From assembly GCA_050012355.1 (NCBI GenBank), contig JBEKHI010000218.1, forward strand, positions 1-13,707: a stretch of 13,707 nucleotides of DNA, in the 5' to 3' direction. Position numbers and translations under genes: made by a program. The notes under the pieces are model-generated. The model was given only the letters and a program-made list of their open reading frames with translations. It ran no database searches and was not told where the DNA came from. Positions 7,476 through 13,438 of this stretch are shown here, piece after piece (the stretch's first letter is position 1; the number at the start of each line of letters is the position of its first letter). Source of the stretch: JBEKHI01 sp050012355. GTDB taxonomy: Bacteria > Actinomycetota > Actinomycetes > Streptosporangiales > Streptosporangiaceae.

Positions 7476-8424
7476 TCGCGGGCCCTTCAGGTACGCATGT
7501 GTTCCGTTGCTGGCCGAGGCCGGTGACCTCGGCTTCCATGACGTCCCCGGGCTGGAGATAGACGCCCCAGTGCGCCCCGTTACCGGCGGGCGAGCCGGTG
7601 AGCAGCAGGTCGCCGGGTTCCAGCTGGGTCAGCTCGGAGGCGTAAGAGACCAGCCGGGGGATGCCGAAGATCATGTCCTTGGCCAGCTCGTCCTGCCGGG
7701 TGACCCCGTTGTGCCGCAGCGTGATCCGCAGTTGCTGCCAGTCGGGGACGAACTCCGCCGGTACCAGGTACGGCCCGGTGGGCAGGAAGGTGGGGGAGTT
7801 CTTCGCCCGCACCCAGTCGGTGCCGATCTTGGCGAGGTCCGCCCGGTACAGCCGGTCGCGGGTGGTGATGTCGTTGCAGATCGTGTAGCCGGCGACGTAA
7901 TCCATCGCGTCCTCAGCCGGCACCTGGCGGGCGGCGCGGCCGATCACGACCGCGATCTCCAGCTCCCAGTCGTGCTCGTGGCCCTCGGCGGGCAGCACCA
8001 CGTCGTCGGCCGGGCCGGTGATGGCGGACGGCAGCCCGGCGAACAGGTACGGCTCGCCGTTGGCGGCCCGCGCGTCCATCATCGCCTCGGCCGCCTCCCG
8101 GCTGCTGTCACCCTCGCTGACCACCAGGTCGACGACGTGCTGCCGGTAGTTCGCGCCCGATTGCAGGATCTGCCGGGGCCGCACCGGGGTCAGCACCCTC
8201 AGCTCGCTGACCGGCCGCCACTCCGGGTTGGCGGTGCTGGGCGCGTAGGCGGCCAGGACGCTCAGCCGCCGCATCGACCTGTTCCAGTCGTGCAGCAGGT
8301 CGGCGATGCTCGCCGCGACCTGGTGAACGTGTCCGCCCGCCACCAGCCCGGCGAACTCCTCCCGGCCGTCGCTGAACATGCCGAGCGCGAAAGGCCCCGC
8401 AGGGGTGCCCGGCGTGTAGGCCAC
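7468..8424 (-). CDS. Fumarylacetoacetate hydrolase (FAH) family protein
   Basis: A 318-residue member of the FAH superfamily, whose enzymes hydrolyse C-C bonds of 1,3-diketo acids, or hydrate, decarboxylate or tautomerise ring-cleavage products. Metal-binding acids are E154 and E156 (HDWELEIAVVIG), D185 (CNDITTRD) and the conserved Lys K208 (RAKNSPTFLPTGPYL). NYRQHVVD at 92-99 and LLTGSPAGNG near 274-283 are also family landmarks. The frame allows a TTG start at 8436, but GTG at 8422-8424 is preferred: GGGAGG lies 4 nt upstream and the TTG would put that site inside the coding region. It is the first gene of the minus-strand operon after the LysR gene and overlaps the extradiol dioxygenase by 8 bp. 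An N-terminal region of about 80 residues before the catalytic domain fits the longer FAH/2-keto-4-pentenoate hydratase-like members. Confidence 0.9.
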   Translation of the reverse strand: MAYTPGTPAGPFALGMFSDGREEFAGLVAGGHVHQVAASIADLLHDWNRSMRRLSVLAAYAPSTANPEWRPVSELRVLTPVRPRQILQSGANYRQHVVDLVVSEGDSSREAAEAMMDARAANGEPYLFAGLPSAITGPADDVVLPAEGHEHDWELEIAVVIGRAARQVPAEDAMDYVAGYTICNDITTRDRLYRADLAKIGTDWVRAKNSPTFLPTGPYLVPAEFVPDWQQLRITLRHNGVTRQDELAKDMIFGIPRLVSYASELTQLEPGDLLLTGSPAGNGAHWGVYLQPGDVMEAEVTGLGQQRNTCVPEGPANA

Positions 8425-8525
8425 GTTGCCTCCCAAGGATTACGGACAATTCCCGTCAACCCTAAGAGAACAGCTCTGACCTGGGAAATATCGTTTTCCA
8501 ATGCCAGCCATGACCAGCGCGTGGT
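8425..8525 (-). promoter_or_regulatory. Probable operon control region with GGAAA-N6-TTTCC dyad
   Basis: This 101-bp gap separates the left LysR gene from the FAH gene, both on the minus strand. It contains an exact dyad GGAAA (8484-8488), TATCGT, TTTCC (8495-8499). Downstream on the minus strand TAGGGT (complement of 8459-8464) fits the loose actinobacterial -10 form TANNNT; no good -35 is present. A dyad centred about 40 bp before the inferred transcript start is where a LysR protein would touch RNA polymerase. The dyad is seen directly; promoter and regulator assignment is inference. Confidence 0.4.
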
Positions 8526-9437
8526 CTATAGCTCACCGGCCGCCTCGCTGGCGATGGACCGCAGCCAGCGCAACGCGGGATCGCCGCTGCGGGTCGGATG
8601 CCACCACGCCGCCTCGACAAGTTCGACCGTGCCGAACGGCGGTTCGCACACCACGACGCCCGCCGTGGCGGCTACCCGGCGGGCCAGCCGTTCCGGTACG
8701 ACGGCCACCAGGTCGGTGCCCGCGACCACGAACGGGATTGGCAGCCAGCCGACCGTGGTCACCTGGACATGGCGGTTCACCTGGAGATCGTCCAGCGCTC
8801 GTTCGGCTGGGTTGAGCAGGCCACGGTGGCCGAAGGTGGGCGCCGCGTGCGGGAGCTCGGCGAGATCCTCCAGGGTGAGGGTCCCCCTGGTGAGGCGGGG
8901 ATTGGCCGGGTCGGTGATGCACACGAACCGGTCACGGAACACCTCCTCGCTTTCGCCGGGAAACCGGAAGCCGGTCGGCGCGATGAGCAGGTCATGCTGG
9001 AGCATGCCGCGGTCGGTCTCCTGCATGTCGGGCGGGATCGGGTTCAGCTCGATGCTGACGTCGGGGGCCAGCTCGTGTACCCGGCGCACCAGCGGCTCGA
9101 CTAGCACCGTCACCGCGTAGTCGGACATGGCTAGCGAGAACGTCCGGGTGCTCGTCGCCGGTTCGAACTCGGGACGCACCTCAAGCGTGCGCTCGACCTG
9201 GCGCAGCGCGTCACGGACATCCGGCAGCAACTGCTCGGCCAGCGGGGTCAGCCGGTACTGGCGGCCATCCCTGACCAGCAGCTCGTCGTCGAAATGGCGG
9301 CGTAGCCTGGCCAGCGCGCCGCTCATGGTCGGCTGGCTCATGTTGATCTGCTCACCCGCTCTGGTCAGGTTCCGCTCCTCGAGCAGCGCCGCGAGCGCGA
9401 TGAGCAGATTGATATCGATCGATGAGACGTTGCTCAT
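8526..9437 (-). CDS. LysR-type transcriptional regulator (NodD-like branch), left copy
   Basis: The 303-residue protein has the standard LTTR layout. An N-terminal winged helix-turn-helix (about residues 7-66; ALLEERNLTRAGEQINMSQP then LARLRRHF) is followed by a linker helix and a periplasmic-binding-type effector domain from about residue 97. SDYAVTVLVEPL and RDRFVCI are typical of the NodD/NahR/LinR subgroup, which often senses aromatic or chlorinated ring compounds. The ATG at 9435-9437 has AGAGG 6 nt upstream. It lies 101 bp upstream of the catabolic operon in the same direction, and divergently from a close paralogue, so it is the leading candidate for the operon's activator. It may be co-transcribed with the operon or separated by the promoter in the gap. 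The ligand is unknown. Confidence 0.92.
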   Translation of the reverse strand: MSNVSSIDINLLIALAALLEERNLTRAGEQINMSQPTMSGALARLRRHFDDELLVRDGRQYRLTPLAEQLLPDVRDALRQVERTLEVRPEFEPATSTRTFSLAMSDYAVTVLVEPLVRRVHELAPDVSIELNPIPPDMQETDRGMLQHDLLIAPTGFRFPGESEEVFRDRFVCITDPANPRLTRGTLTLEDLAELPHAAPTFGHRGLLNPAERALDDLQVNRHVQVTTVGWLPIPFVVAGTDLVAVVPERLARRVAATAGVVVCEPPFGTVELVEAAWWHPTRSGDPALRWLRSIASEAAGEL

Positions 9438-9512
9438 GAGAATCCTCTGCCTCTGGTTACAATCTGGTTAAGGCATAGTGACATTTGGCCAGGTCATCGT
9501 CAGCATAGGGGC
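9438..9512. promoter_or_regulatory. Divergent promoter region shared by the two LysR genes
   Basis: Only 75 bp separate the two divergent regulator starts, so both promoters and any operator must overlap. The gap holds a direct repeat described separately and, on the minus strand across it, a T-N11-A LysR box (complement of 9458-9470). The left gene's Shine-Dalgarno AGAGG is also in this gap; the right gene's AGGGG is unusually close to its ATG. Core promoter elements are not clear by eye. Confidence 0.55.
9452..9470. repeat. 8-bp direct repeat TCTGGTTA, one helical turn apart
   Basis: TCTGGTTA occurs at 9452-9459 and again at 9463-9470, separated by CAA, giving an 11-bp period. The two copies would face the same side of the DNA. 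Its place between two divergent LysR genes makes it a candidate regulator binding site. Confidence 0.8.
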
Positions 9513-10436
9513 ATGGCGCTGGGAGGCGTGGATCTCAATCTGCTCGTGACGTTGCGGGCGCTCCTCGAGGAGGAGAACGTCACGCATGCTGGCGCGCGCC
9601 TGGGCATGAGCCAGCCGTCGATGTCGATCGCGCTCGGCCGGCTGCGCCGTCATTACAAGGATGAGCTGCTGGTGCGCAACGGGCGGGAGTACTGCCTCAC
9701 GCCGCTGGCCCGGACCTTGCTGCCTTCTGTGACCGAGTCGCTGCGGATGGTGGACAACGCCTTCGGCAAGACCGAGGCGTTCGTGCCCGCCAAGAGCGAC
9801 CGGGTCTTCAGCATCACGCTGTCCGACTACTCGATCACCGTGCTGATCGAGCCGCTGCTGCGCCGGGTACACGAGGCAGCCCCCATGGTGGGGCTCGAGC
9901 TGTCCCCGATCCCGCCGGACATGTCGGAGACCGACCGAGGGCTGCGCGAGCATGATCTGCTCATCGGGCCGATGGGTTTCGCCTTTCCCGGGGAGTCCGA
10001 GGTCGTCTTCCGCGACCGGTTCGTGTGCGTCGTGGACCCGGCCAACCCGCGGCTGCGGGACGGCTGGCTGTCGCTCGAGGACCTGGGAGAACTGCCGCAC
10101 GCGACCTCGACGTTCGGCCACTCCAAGCCGAATCCGGCCGAGCGGGTCCTCGAGGAACTGGGGGTCCGCCGGCACGTGCAGGTCACCGTGTCCGGCTGGC
10201 TGCCGCTCCCGTTCGTGGTGGCCGGCACCGACCTGGTGGCCGTGGTCCCCGAACGCCTGGCCCGCCGGGTCGCCGGCCCCGCGGGCATAGTCATAGCCGA
10301 GCCCCCCTTCGGCCAGGTCGAGCTGATCGAGGCCGCCTGGTGGCACCCCGGCCGCTCCAGCGACCCCGCCATAGCCTGGCTCCGCACCACCCTCCGCGAG
10401 CTAGCCGCCACCCTCCCAGCCCCCGCCGCCCGCTAA
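9513..10436 (+). CDS. LysR-type transcriptional regulator (NodD-like branch), right copy
   Basis: The 307-residue protein aligns end to end with the left LysR copy and is about two thirds identical by eye. Long exact blocks include IPPDM, FVVAGTDLVAVVPERLARR and EAAWWHP. The helix-turn-helix covers about residues 5-64 (RALLEEENVTHAGARLGMSQ); the effector domain starts near residue 95 (FSITLSDYSITVLIEPLLRR). The ATG at 9513-9515 is preferred because it gives the usual short leader before VDLNLL; its AGGGG is only 1 nt from the ATG, so initiation may be weak, and GTG at 9528 is a possible alternative. Divergent transcription from its paralogue suggests a duplicated pair that cross-regulate. It converges on the ArsR gene. 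Whether it controls the catabolic operon, the exporter block, or both is unknown. Confidence 0.92.
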   Translation: MALGGVDLNLLVTLRALLEEENVTHAGARLGMSQPSMSIALGRLRRHYKDELLVRNGREYCLTPLARTLLPSVTESLRMVDNAFGKTEAFVPAKSDRVFSITLSDYSITVLIEPLLRRVHEAAPMVGLELSPIPPDMSETDRGLREHDLLIGPMGFAFPGESEVVFRDRFVCVVDPANPRLRDGWLSLEDLGELPHATSTFGHSKPNPAERVLEELGVRRHVQVTVSGWLPLPFVVAGTDLVAVVPERLARRVAGPAGIVIAEPPFGQVELIEAAWWHPGRSSDPAIAWLRTTLRELAATLPAPAAR

Positions 10437-10479
10437 CCCCGCGCCGCCGCCGCCCGCGGCCCGCGGCCCGGGCCCCATG
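10437..10479 (+). terminator. C-rich tract after the LysR gene, possible Rho-dependent or hairpin terminator
   Basis: The end of the LysR gene and the following 40 bp are markedly C-rich and A/T-poor, with nested GC palindromes such as GGCCCGGGCC. There is no T run, so it is not a classical intrinsic terminator; a C-rich Rho-loading region between two converging genes is plausible. The composition is seen; the function is a guess. Confidence 0.25.
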
Positions 10480-10529
10480 GATGTCCCATCGCTGGCGTTA
10501 TTCCGCTATCGATGTCCCATCGCTGGCGT
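10480..10529. repeat. 19-bp exact direct repeat, 31-bp period
   Basis: GATGTCCCATCGCTGGCGT occurs at 10480-10498 and again at 10511-10529 with 12 bp between. Each copy contains the small dyad GATG-TCC-CATC; in the second copy it extends to CGATG-TCC-CATCG. It lies between convergent genes and encodes nothing evident. A near copy in reverse orientation is at 13279-13293. It could be a remnant of an insertion-sequence end, a dispersed repeat, or a protein binding site. Confidence 0.85.
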
Positions 10530-10547
10530 GACAGCCGCCCTGCCTGG

Positions 10548-11147
10548 TCACCCCTGCTGGTAGAAGCTCATCACCGCTCTGATCGGCACGTCGCCTGGCT
10601 CTGTCAGCTCCGAGATCTCGCCGGAGACCTTTTCTAGCCGGGCGCGGATCCGCTCCGCCGACTCCGGCGTGACATGGTTTTCCACCACGCACATGACCGG
10701 CTTGTCGGGGGCGTCCTCGGGCCAGCCGTTCTTGCGTGCCCAGTCGAACAGGCCTTCCAGGAAGCTATCGAAAGCGGTCCGGATCGCCGCCTCGGCCTCG
10801 TCGGCGTGCCCCCGGACGAGCCCAGCGGACAGCCGCAGGTCCCGCTGCCTGGCCTGGTAGCGCTGCTCCAGGATGCCGGAGACCATGCGGGTCGCCGCGA
10901 CGTGGATCAACCCGGCGGCCTCAAGTTGCTTTACGTGCCGGTAGAGCTTGGTCTGCGGCTCGCCGAGGCGCTGGGCCAGTTCCTTGACGGACATGACCGC
11001 GAGTTCGCCGTCCGGGCCGTCCGTCCCCAATGTTGCCAGGATCGCGAGCCGCAACGGGTCGGCGAGCGCCCGCAACTCCTCGACGTTGTCGATTTCCCGG
11101 ATCTCCGGTGGCTCTCCCATGTTCACCATCTTGCCACTGTTCACCAT
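10548..11147 (-). CDS. ArsR-type winged-helix transcriptional regulator
   Basis: The 199-residue product has an N-terminal ArsR-type (HTH_20-like) domain: ELRALADPLRLAILATL (24-40) as first helices, then VKELAQRLGEPQTKLYRHVKQL (54-75) as the recognition helix-turn-helix, and AAGLIHVAATR for the wing. The C-terminal 100 residues have no motif I recognise. The ELCVCDL metal site of arsenic sensors is absent, so a metal role is unlikely. It is divergent from the MFS gene with 69 bp between, the usual arrangement of a local repressor and the efflux pump it controls. Start is uncertain: ATG 11147, 11129 and 11120 are all in frame, and the first two are copies of the same 18-bp tandem repeat. No strong Shine-Dalgarno precedes any of them. 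The longest form is listed. Confidence 0.88.
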   Translation of the reverse strand: MVNSGKMVNMGEPPEIREIDNVEELRALADPLRLAILATLGTDGPDGELAVMSVKELAQRLGEPQTKLYRHVKQLEAAGLIHVAATRMVSGILEQRYQARQRDLRLSAGLVRGHADEAEAAIRTAFDSFLEGLFDWARKNGWPEDAPDKPVMCVVENHVTPESAERIRARLEKVSGEISELTEPGDVPIRAVMSFYQQG

Positions 11148-11154
11148 CTTGCCA
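11120..11154. repeat. 18-bp tandem duplication over the ArsR start codon
   Basis: The 17-mer TGTTCACCATCTTGCCA is present at 11120-11136 and 11138-11154, an 18-bp period. On the minus strand each unit carries TGGCAAG-ATG, so the duplication doubles the start codon and its upstream context in frame. Confidence 0.9.
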
Positions 11155-11216
11155 GTCGCTCACGAATATGCAATCATTCACGAAAGCATGAACGTTCTTC
11201 AAGGGGTGAAAATGGA
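11148..11216. promoter_or_regulatory. Divergent ArsR/MFS control region with TCACGAA half-sites
   Basis: TCACGAA occurs at 11160-11166 and 11178-11184, 18 bp apart, and the second copy is part of an imperfect dyad TTCACGAAAGCATGAA (11177-11192). The AT content is higher than in the surroundings, as expected for promoters. These are plausible operators for the ArsR-type repressor, covering both divergent promoters. Assignment of the protein to the sites is inference. Confidence 0.45.
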
Positions 11217-11220
11217 ATGA
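11188..11220 (+). CDS. Possible 10-codon leader peptide overlapping the MFS start
   Basis: ATG at 11188 opens MNVLQGVKME and stops with TGA at 11218-11220, which overlaps the MFS start codon as ATGA. The nested shorter frame ATG-GAA-TGA from 11212 ends at the same place and is better placed behind AAGGGG (11201-11206). Either could couple initiation of the exporter. There is no clear Shine-Dalgarno before 11188, so this is tentative. Confidence 0.2.
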   Translation: MNVLQGVKME

Positions 11221-12428
11221 CAGCCGCCGCCATCCTTCCGTTGCGGAGGAACCTTCGCTTTCAGACGTTCTGGATCGGCTCGGTGAGCGCGACCCTCGGC
11301 CAGGCGGTCGGGGACGTCGCCTTTCCGCTGGCCATCGTCGCGATGACCGGCTCGCCGGGCAAGGCGGGTCTGTTCTCCGCCGTTGAGGTCGTCGGCTTGC
11401 TGGTGGGAGGACTCCCGGCCGGCGAACTCGCCGACCGGTACGACAGCCGACGCCTCGCGCTCCTTGCCCATGGTGTCCGGGGGATAGCGTCCTGCGTTGT
11501 CGTCGTGGCGCTGGCGGGCGGCTGGCTCACTCTGCCGCTGCTGCTCGCCGCGGCCGTGGTCCTCGGCGGTGGCCGGGCGCTCGGCAGCGCGGCGAGCATC
11601 CTGCTGCTGCGCTCGATAGTTCCGGGGGAGCAGCTGACCCTGGCGCTGACCCAGGACGAGGTGCGCTTGAACGGCGCCAGCCTGGCTGGCCCCGCGTTGG
11701 CTGGCTTTCTCTATGGCCTGCGCAGCACCGCGCCCTTTATCTTCACGGCCGTTAGCTATCTGCTGGCGATGACCTCGACCATCTTCGTGTCAGCGCCACC
11801 GGGGGTAGCCGACGCCAAGCCGGCCAGCTCCGGCGGCGGCATGCTCGCCGGCATCCGGGAATTGCTAGGGCAGCCGGTGCTGCGCGGCGCGGTCATCCTG
11901 ATCATGCTGGCGAACACGATCGGTGCCGGGTTCGAACTGTTGATCATCGTTATCCTCCGGCACCAGCACGTCCCGTCCTATGCCATCGGGCTCGCGCTCG
12001 GCCTGGGCGCCGTCGGCGGACTGGTGGGGGCGCCGCTGGTGAAGATCCTGCACCGGCTGCCGCCAGGGATCCTGCTGCTCGCGCTCTGCGTGATAGACGT
12101 ACCGATTCTGCTGCTGCTGGCGGTCCCGTTCGGTCCTTGGTGGGTGGCGGGACTGTTGTTTGCCGAGATGCTTGGCGTGCCGGCTATCCGCGTCCTGGTG
12201 GACATCCTCGTCATCCGGCAGGCACCACCGGAACGCCGCGGCCGGGTCGTGGCGGCGCTGATGACGCTGATCGCCCTCGGCATGCCGATTGGCGTGGCCG
12301 GATGCGGGCTGCTTCTGCAGTACCTACCCGCGCAGATCGCGATGCTGACGCTCGCCGCGGCGATGGCCGTCGCGACCGGCTATGGCCTGTCTCGCCCGGA
12401 GCTCCGGCACGCTCGCTGGCCCAGCTGA
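11217..12428 (+). CDS. Major facilitator superfamily exporter (MFS_3/DHA3-like)
   Basis: A 403-residue integral membrane protein with about twelve hydrophobic segments in two bundles separated by a soluble loop near residues 180-205. The MFS motif A is clear between spans 2 and 3: GELADRYDSRR (69-79). The N-terminus LRRNLRFQTFWIGSVSATLGQAVGDVAFPLAIV is typical of the EntS/macrolide-efflux-like group of proton-driven exporters. ATG 11217-11219 is chosen because hydrophobic MFS similarity begins just after it and AAGGGG lies 10 nt upstream; the longer open frame before it runs antisense to the ArsR gene. Regulation is probably by that divergent ArsR-type repressor. The 73 bp to the next gene leave room for separate transcription. 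The exported compound is unknown: it could be a drug-like molecule, or a toxic intermediate of the nearby catabolic pathway. Confidence 0.9.
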   Translation: MTAAAILPLRRNLRFQTFWIGSVSATLGQAVGDVAFPLAIVAMTGSPGKAGLFSAVEVVGLLVGGLPAGELADRYDSRRLALLAHGVRGIASCVVVVALAGGWLTLPLLLAAAVVLGGGRALGSAASILLLRSIVPGEQLTLALTQDEVRLNGASLAGPALAGFLYGLRSTAPFIFTAVSYLLAMTSTIFVSAPPGVADAKPASSGGGMLAGIRELLGQPVLRGAVILIMLANTIGAGFELLIIVILRHQHVPSYAIGLALGLGAVGGLVGAPLVKILHRLPPGILLLALCVIDVPILLLLAVPFGPWWVAGLLFAEMLGVPAIRVLVDILVIRQAPPERRGRVVAALMTLIALGMPIGVAGCGLLLQYLPAQIAMLTLAAAMAVATGYGLSRPELRHARWPS

Positions 12429-12488
12429 CGTCCACCCGCGCATACCTGGGATTGGGGATGGTTATTTCTGGGTGAGCAGCGGGATTTG

Positions 12489-12494
12489 TACTGT
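12489..12494 (+). promoter_or_regulatory. Candidate -10 element for leaderless SDR transcript
   Basis: TACTGT matches the actinobacterial -10 form TANNNT and ends 7 nt before the SDR ATG (12502), which has no Shine-Dalgarno. This spacing would start the RNA at or next to the ATG. No good -35 hexamer is visible, so the call is weak. Confidence 0.3.
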
Positions 12495-12501
12495 TTCCGG
12501 C

Positions 12502-13242
12502 ATGGGAAAGCTCGACGGACGAACGATCGTGGTGACCGGAGCGGCGCGCGGGCAGGGGGCCGCCGAGGTGGCGGCGATCACCGAGGCCGGGGGAGAAGCG
12601 ATCGCCACCGATGTCCTGGATGACGGGGACATCCCCTGCCGGCACCTGGACGTGTCTCGTATCGAGGACTGGCACGCGCTGCGCGACTGGCTGGGGGACC
12701 GGCCGGTGCACGGCCTGGTCAACAACGCGGGCATCCCGATGCGGCCCCGGCTGGACGAGATCTCCGTCGCGGACTGGAACACGGCGCTCGCGGTCAACCT
12801 CACCGGCCCGATGCTCGGCATGCAGACCCTCGCACCGCTGATGCCACCGGGTTCGTCGATCGTCAATGTCGGGTCGGTCGCCGGGCTCACCGCGCACCAC
12901 GCGGTCGCCTACACCTCGAGCAAGTGGGCGTTGCGCGGGCTGACCCGGGTCGCGGCACTCGAGTACGCCCGCCGCGGCATCCGGGTCAACATCATCCACC
13001 CGGGTCAGATCGACACGCCCATCCTGGCCAACGCCAACCCGGTGTTCCTGGCCGCCTCCGAGGCGATCACCCCGCTGGGCCGGCCCGGCCGCGCCGAGGA
13101 AATCGCCCCGATGGTGGTGTTCCTGCTATCCGATGACGCGTCCTACATCACCGGCGCGGAGATTCCCATCGACGGCGGCCACTCCTCGCACGGCGGCACC
13201 AAGGCAATCGTGGACGCCATCGACGGCCGCGGCCCGGGTTAG
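12502..13242 (+). CDS. Classical short-chain dehydrogenase/reductase
   Basis: A complete 246-residue classical SDR, the standard length. Visible motifs: cofactor-binding TGAARGQG (12-19), NNAG (74-77), N99, catalytic S125 (NVGSVAG), Y137 and K141 (AYTSSK), HPGQIDTP (166-173) after the active site, and the C-terminal SYITGAEIPIDGG typical of the family. An acidic residue at the end of the second strand (ATDVLD, D37) favours NAD(H) over NADP(H). ATG 12502-12504 starts six residues before the first strand; no Shine-Dalgarno is present and the message may be leaderless. The substrate is unknown: 3-alpha/20-beta-hydroxysteroid-type, sugar and polyol dehydrogenases all look like this. It follows the MFS gene by 73 bp in the same direction and is distinct from the SDR at the left edge. 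Confidence 0.92.
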   Translation: MGKLDGRTIVVTGAARGQGAAEVAAITEAGGEAIATDVLDDGDIPCRHLDVSRIEDWHALRDWLGDRPVHGLVNNAGIPMRPRLDEISVADWNTALAVNLTGPMLGMQTLAPLMPPGSSIVNVGSVAGLTAHHAVAYTSSKWALRGLTRVAALEYARRGIRVNIIHPGQIDTPILANANPVFLAASEAITPLGRPGRAEEIAPMVVFLLSDDASYITGAEIPIDGGHSSHGGTKAIVDAIDGRGPG

Positions 13243-13278
13243 CGGTGCCGGCCGTGGCCCGAGTAGGGGGCGCCGGCC

Positions 13279-13293
13279 CCAGCGATGGGTCAT
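13279..13293. repeat. Inverted near-copy of the 19-bp repeat
   Basis: CCAGCGATGGGTCAT matches the reverse complement of the repeat at 10480 and 10511 (CCAGCGATGGGACAT) at 14 of 15 positions. With those copies it brackets the ArsR-MFS-SDR block in inverted orientation. It may also be chance or a dispersed element. Confidence 0.5.
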
Positions 13294-13356
13294 GAGTGCA
13301 GGACTTTGGGGTGAGGTTGCCCGGATGGGCCGTCCCTGTTGTCGGCGGAGGCCTGT

Positions 13357-13385
13357 GTGACAGCTGATCAAGCTGGTGTTATCTA
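13357..13385 (+). promoter_or_regulatory. Weak candidate promoter upstream of the stem-loop
   Basis: GTGACA (13357-13362) matches the -35 consensus in five of six bases, and TATCTA (13380-13385) lies 17 bp downstream as a poor -10. If real, its RNA would include the 13439-13500 hairpin and lead to the gene starting at 13667. Confidence 0.25.
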
Positions 13386-13438
13386 GTGAGCGGCTCTGAC
13401 CGAAAGATCCCTGTGCAACTGCCGTGCAGCAGCGGACC

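Noticed and set aside
7414..9120. Long plus-strand open frame of 568 codons
   Set aside because: It runs antisense to the dioxygenase, FAH and LysR genes, is rich in Arg, Gly, Val and Asp as expected of a high-G+C shadow frame, and has no family motif.
10480..10529. CRISPR array
   Set aside because: There are only two 19-bp copies with a 12-bp spacer and no cas genes; CRISPR repeats and spacers are longer.
10548..11147. Arsenic or metal sensor
   Set aside because: The protein lacks the paired-cysteine metal-binding motif, and the neighbouring transporter is an MFS protein rather than an arsenite or metal pump.
10674..11216. Upstream in-frame extension of the MFS gene
   Set aside because: It is antisense to the ArsR gene and lacks membrane character; MFS features begin at 11217.
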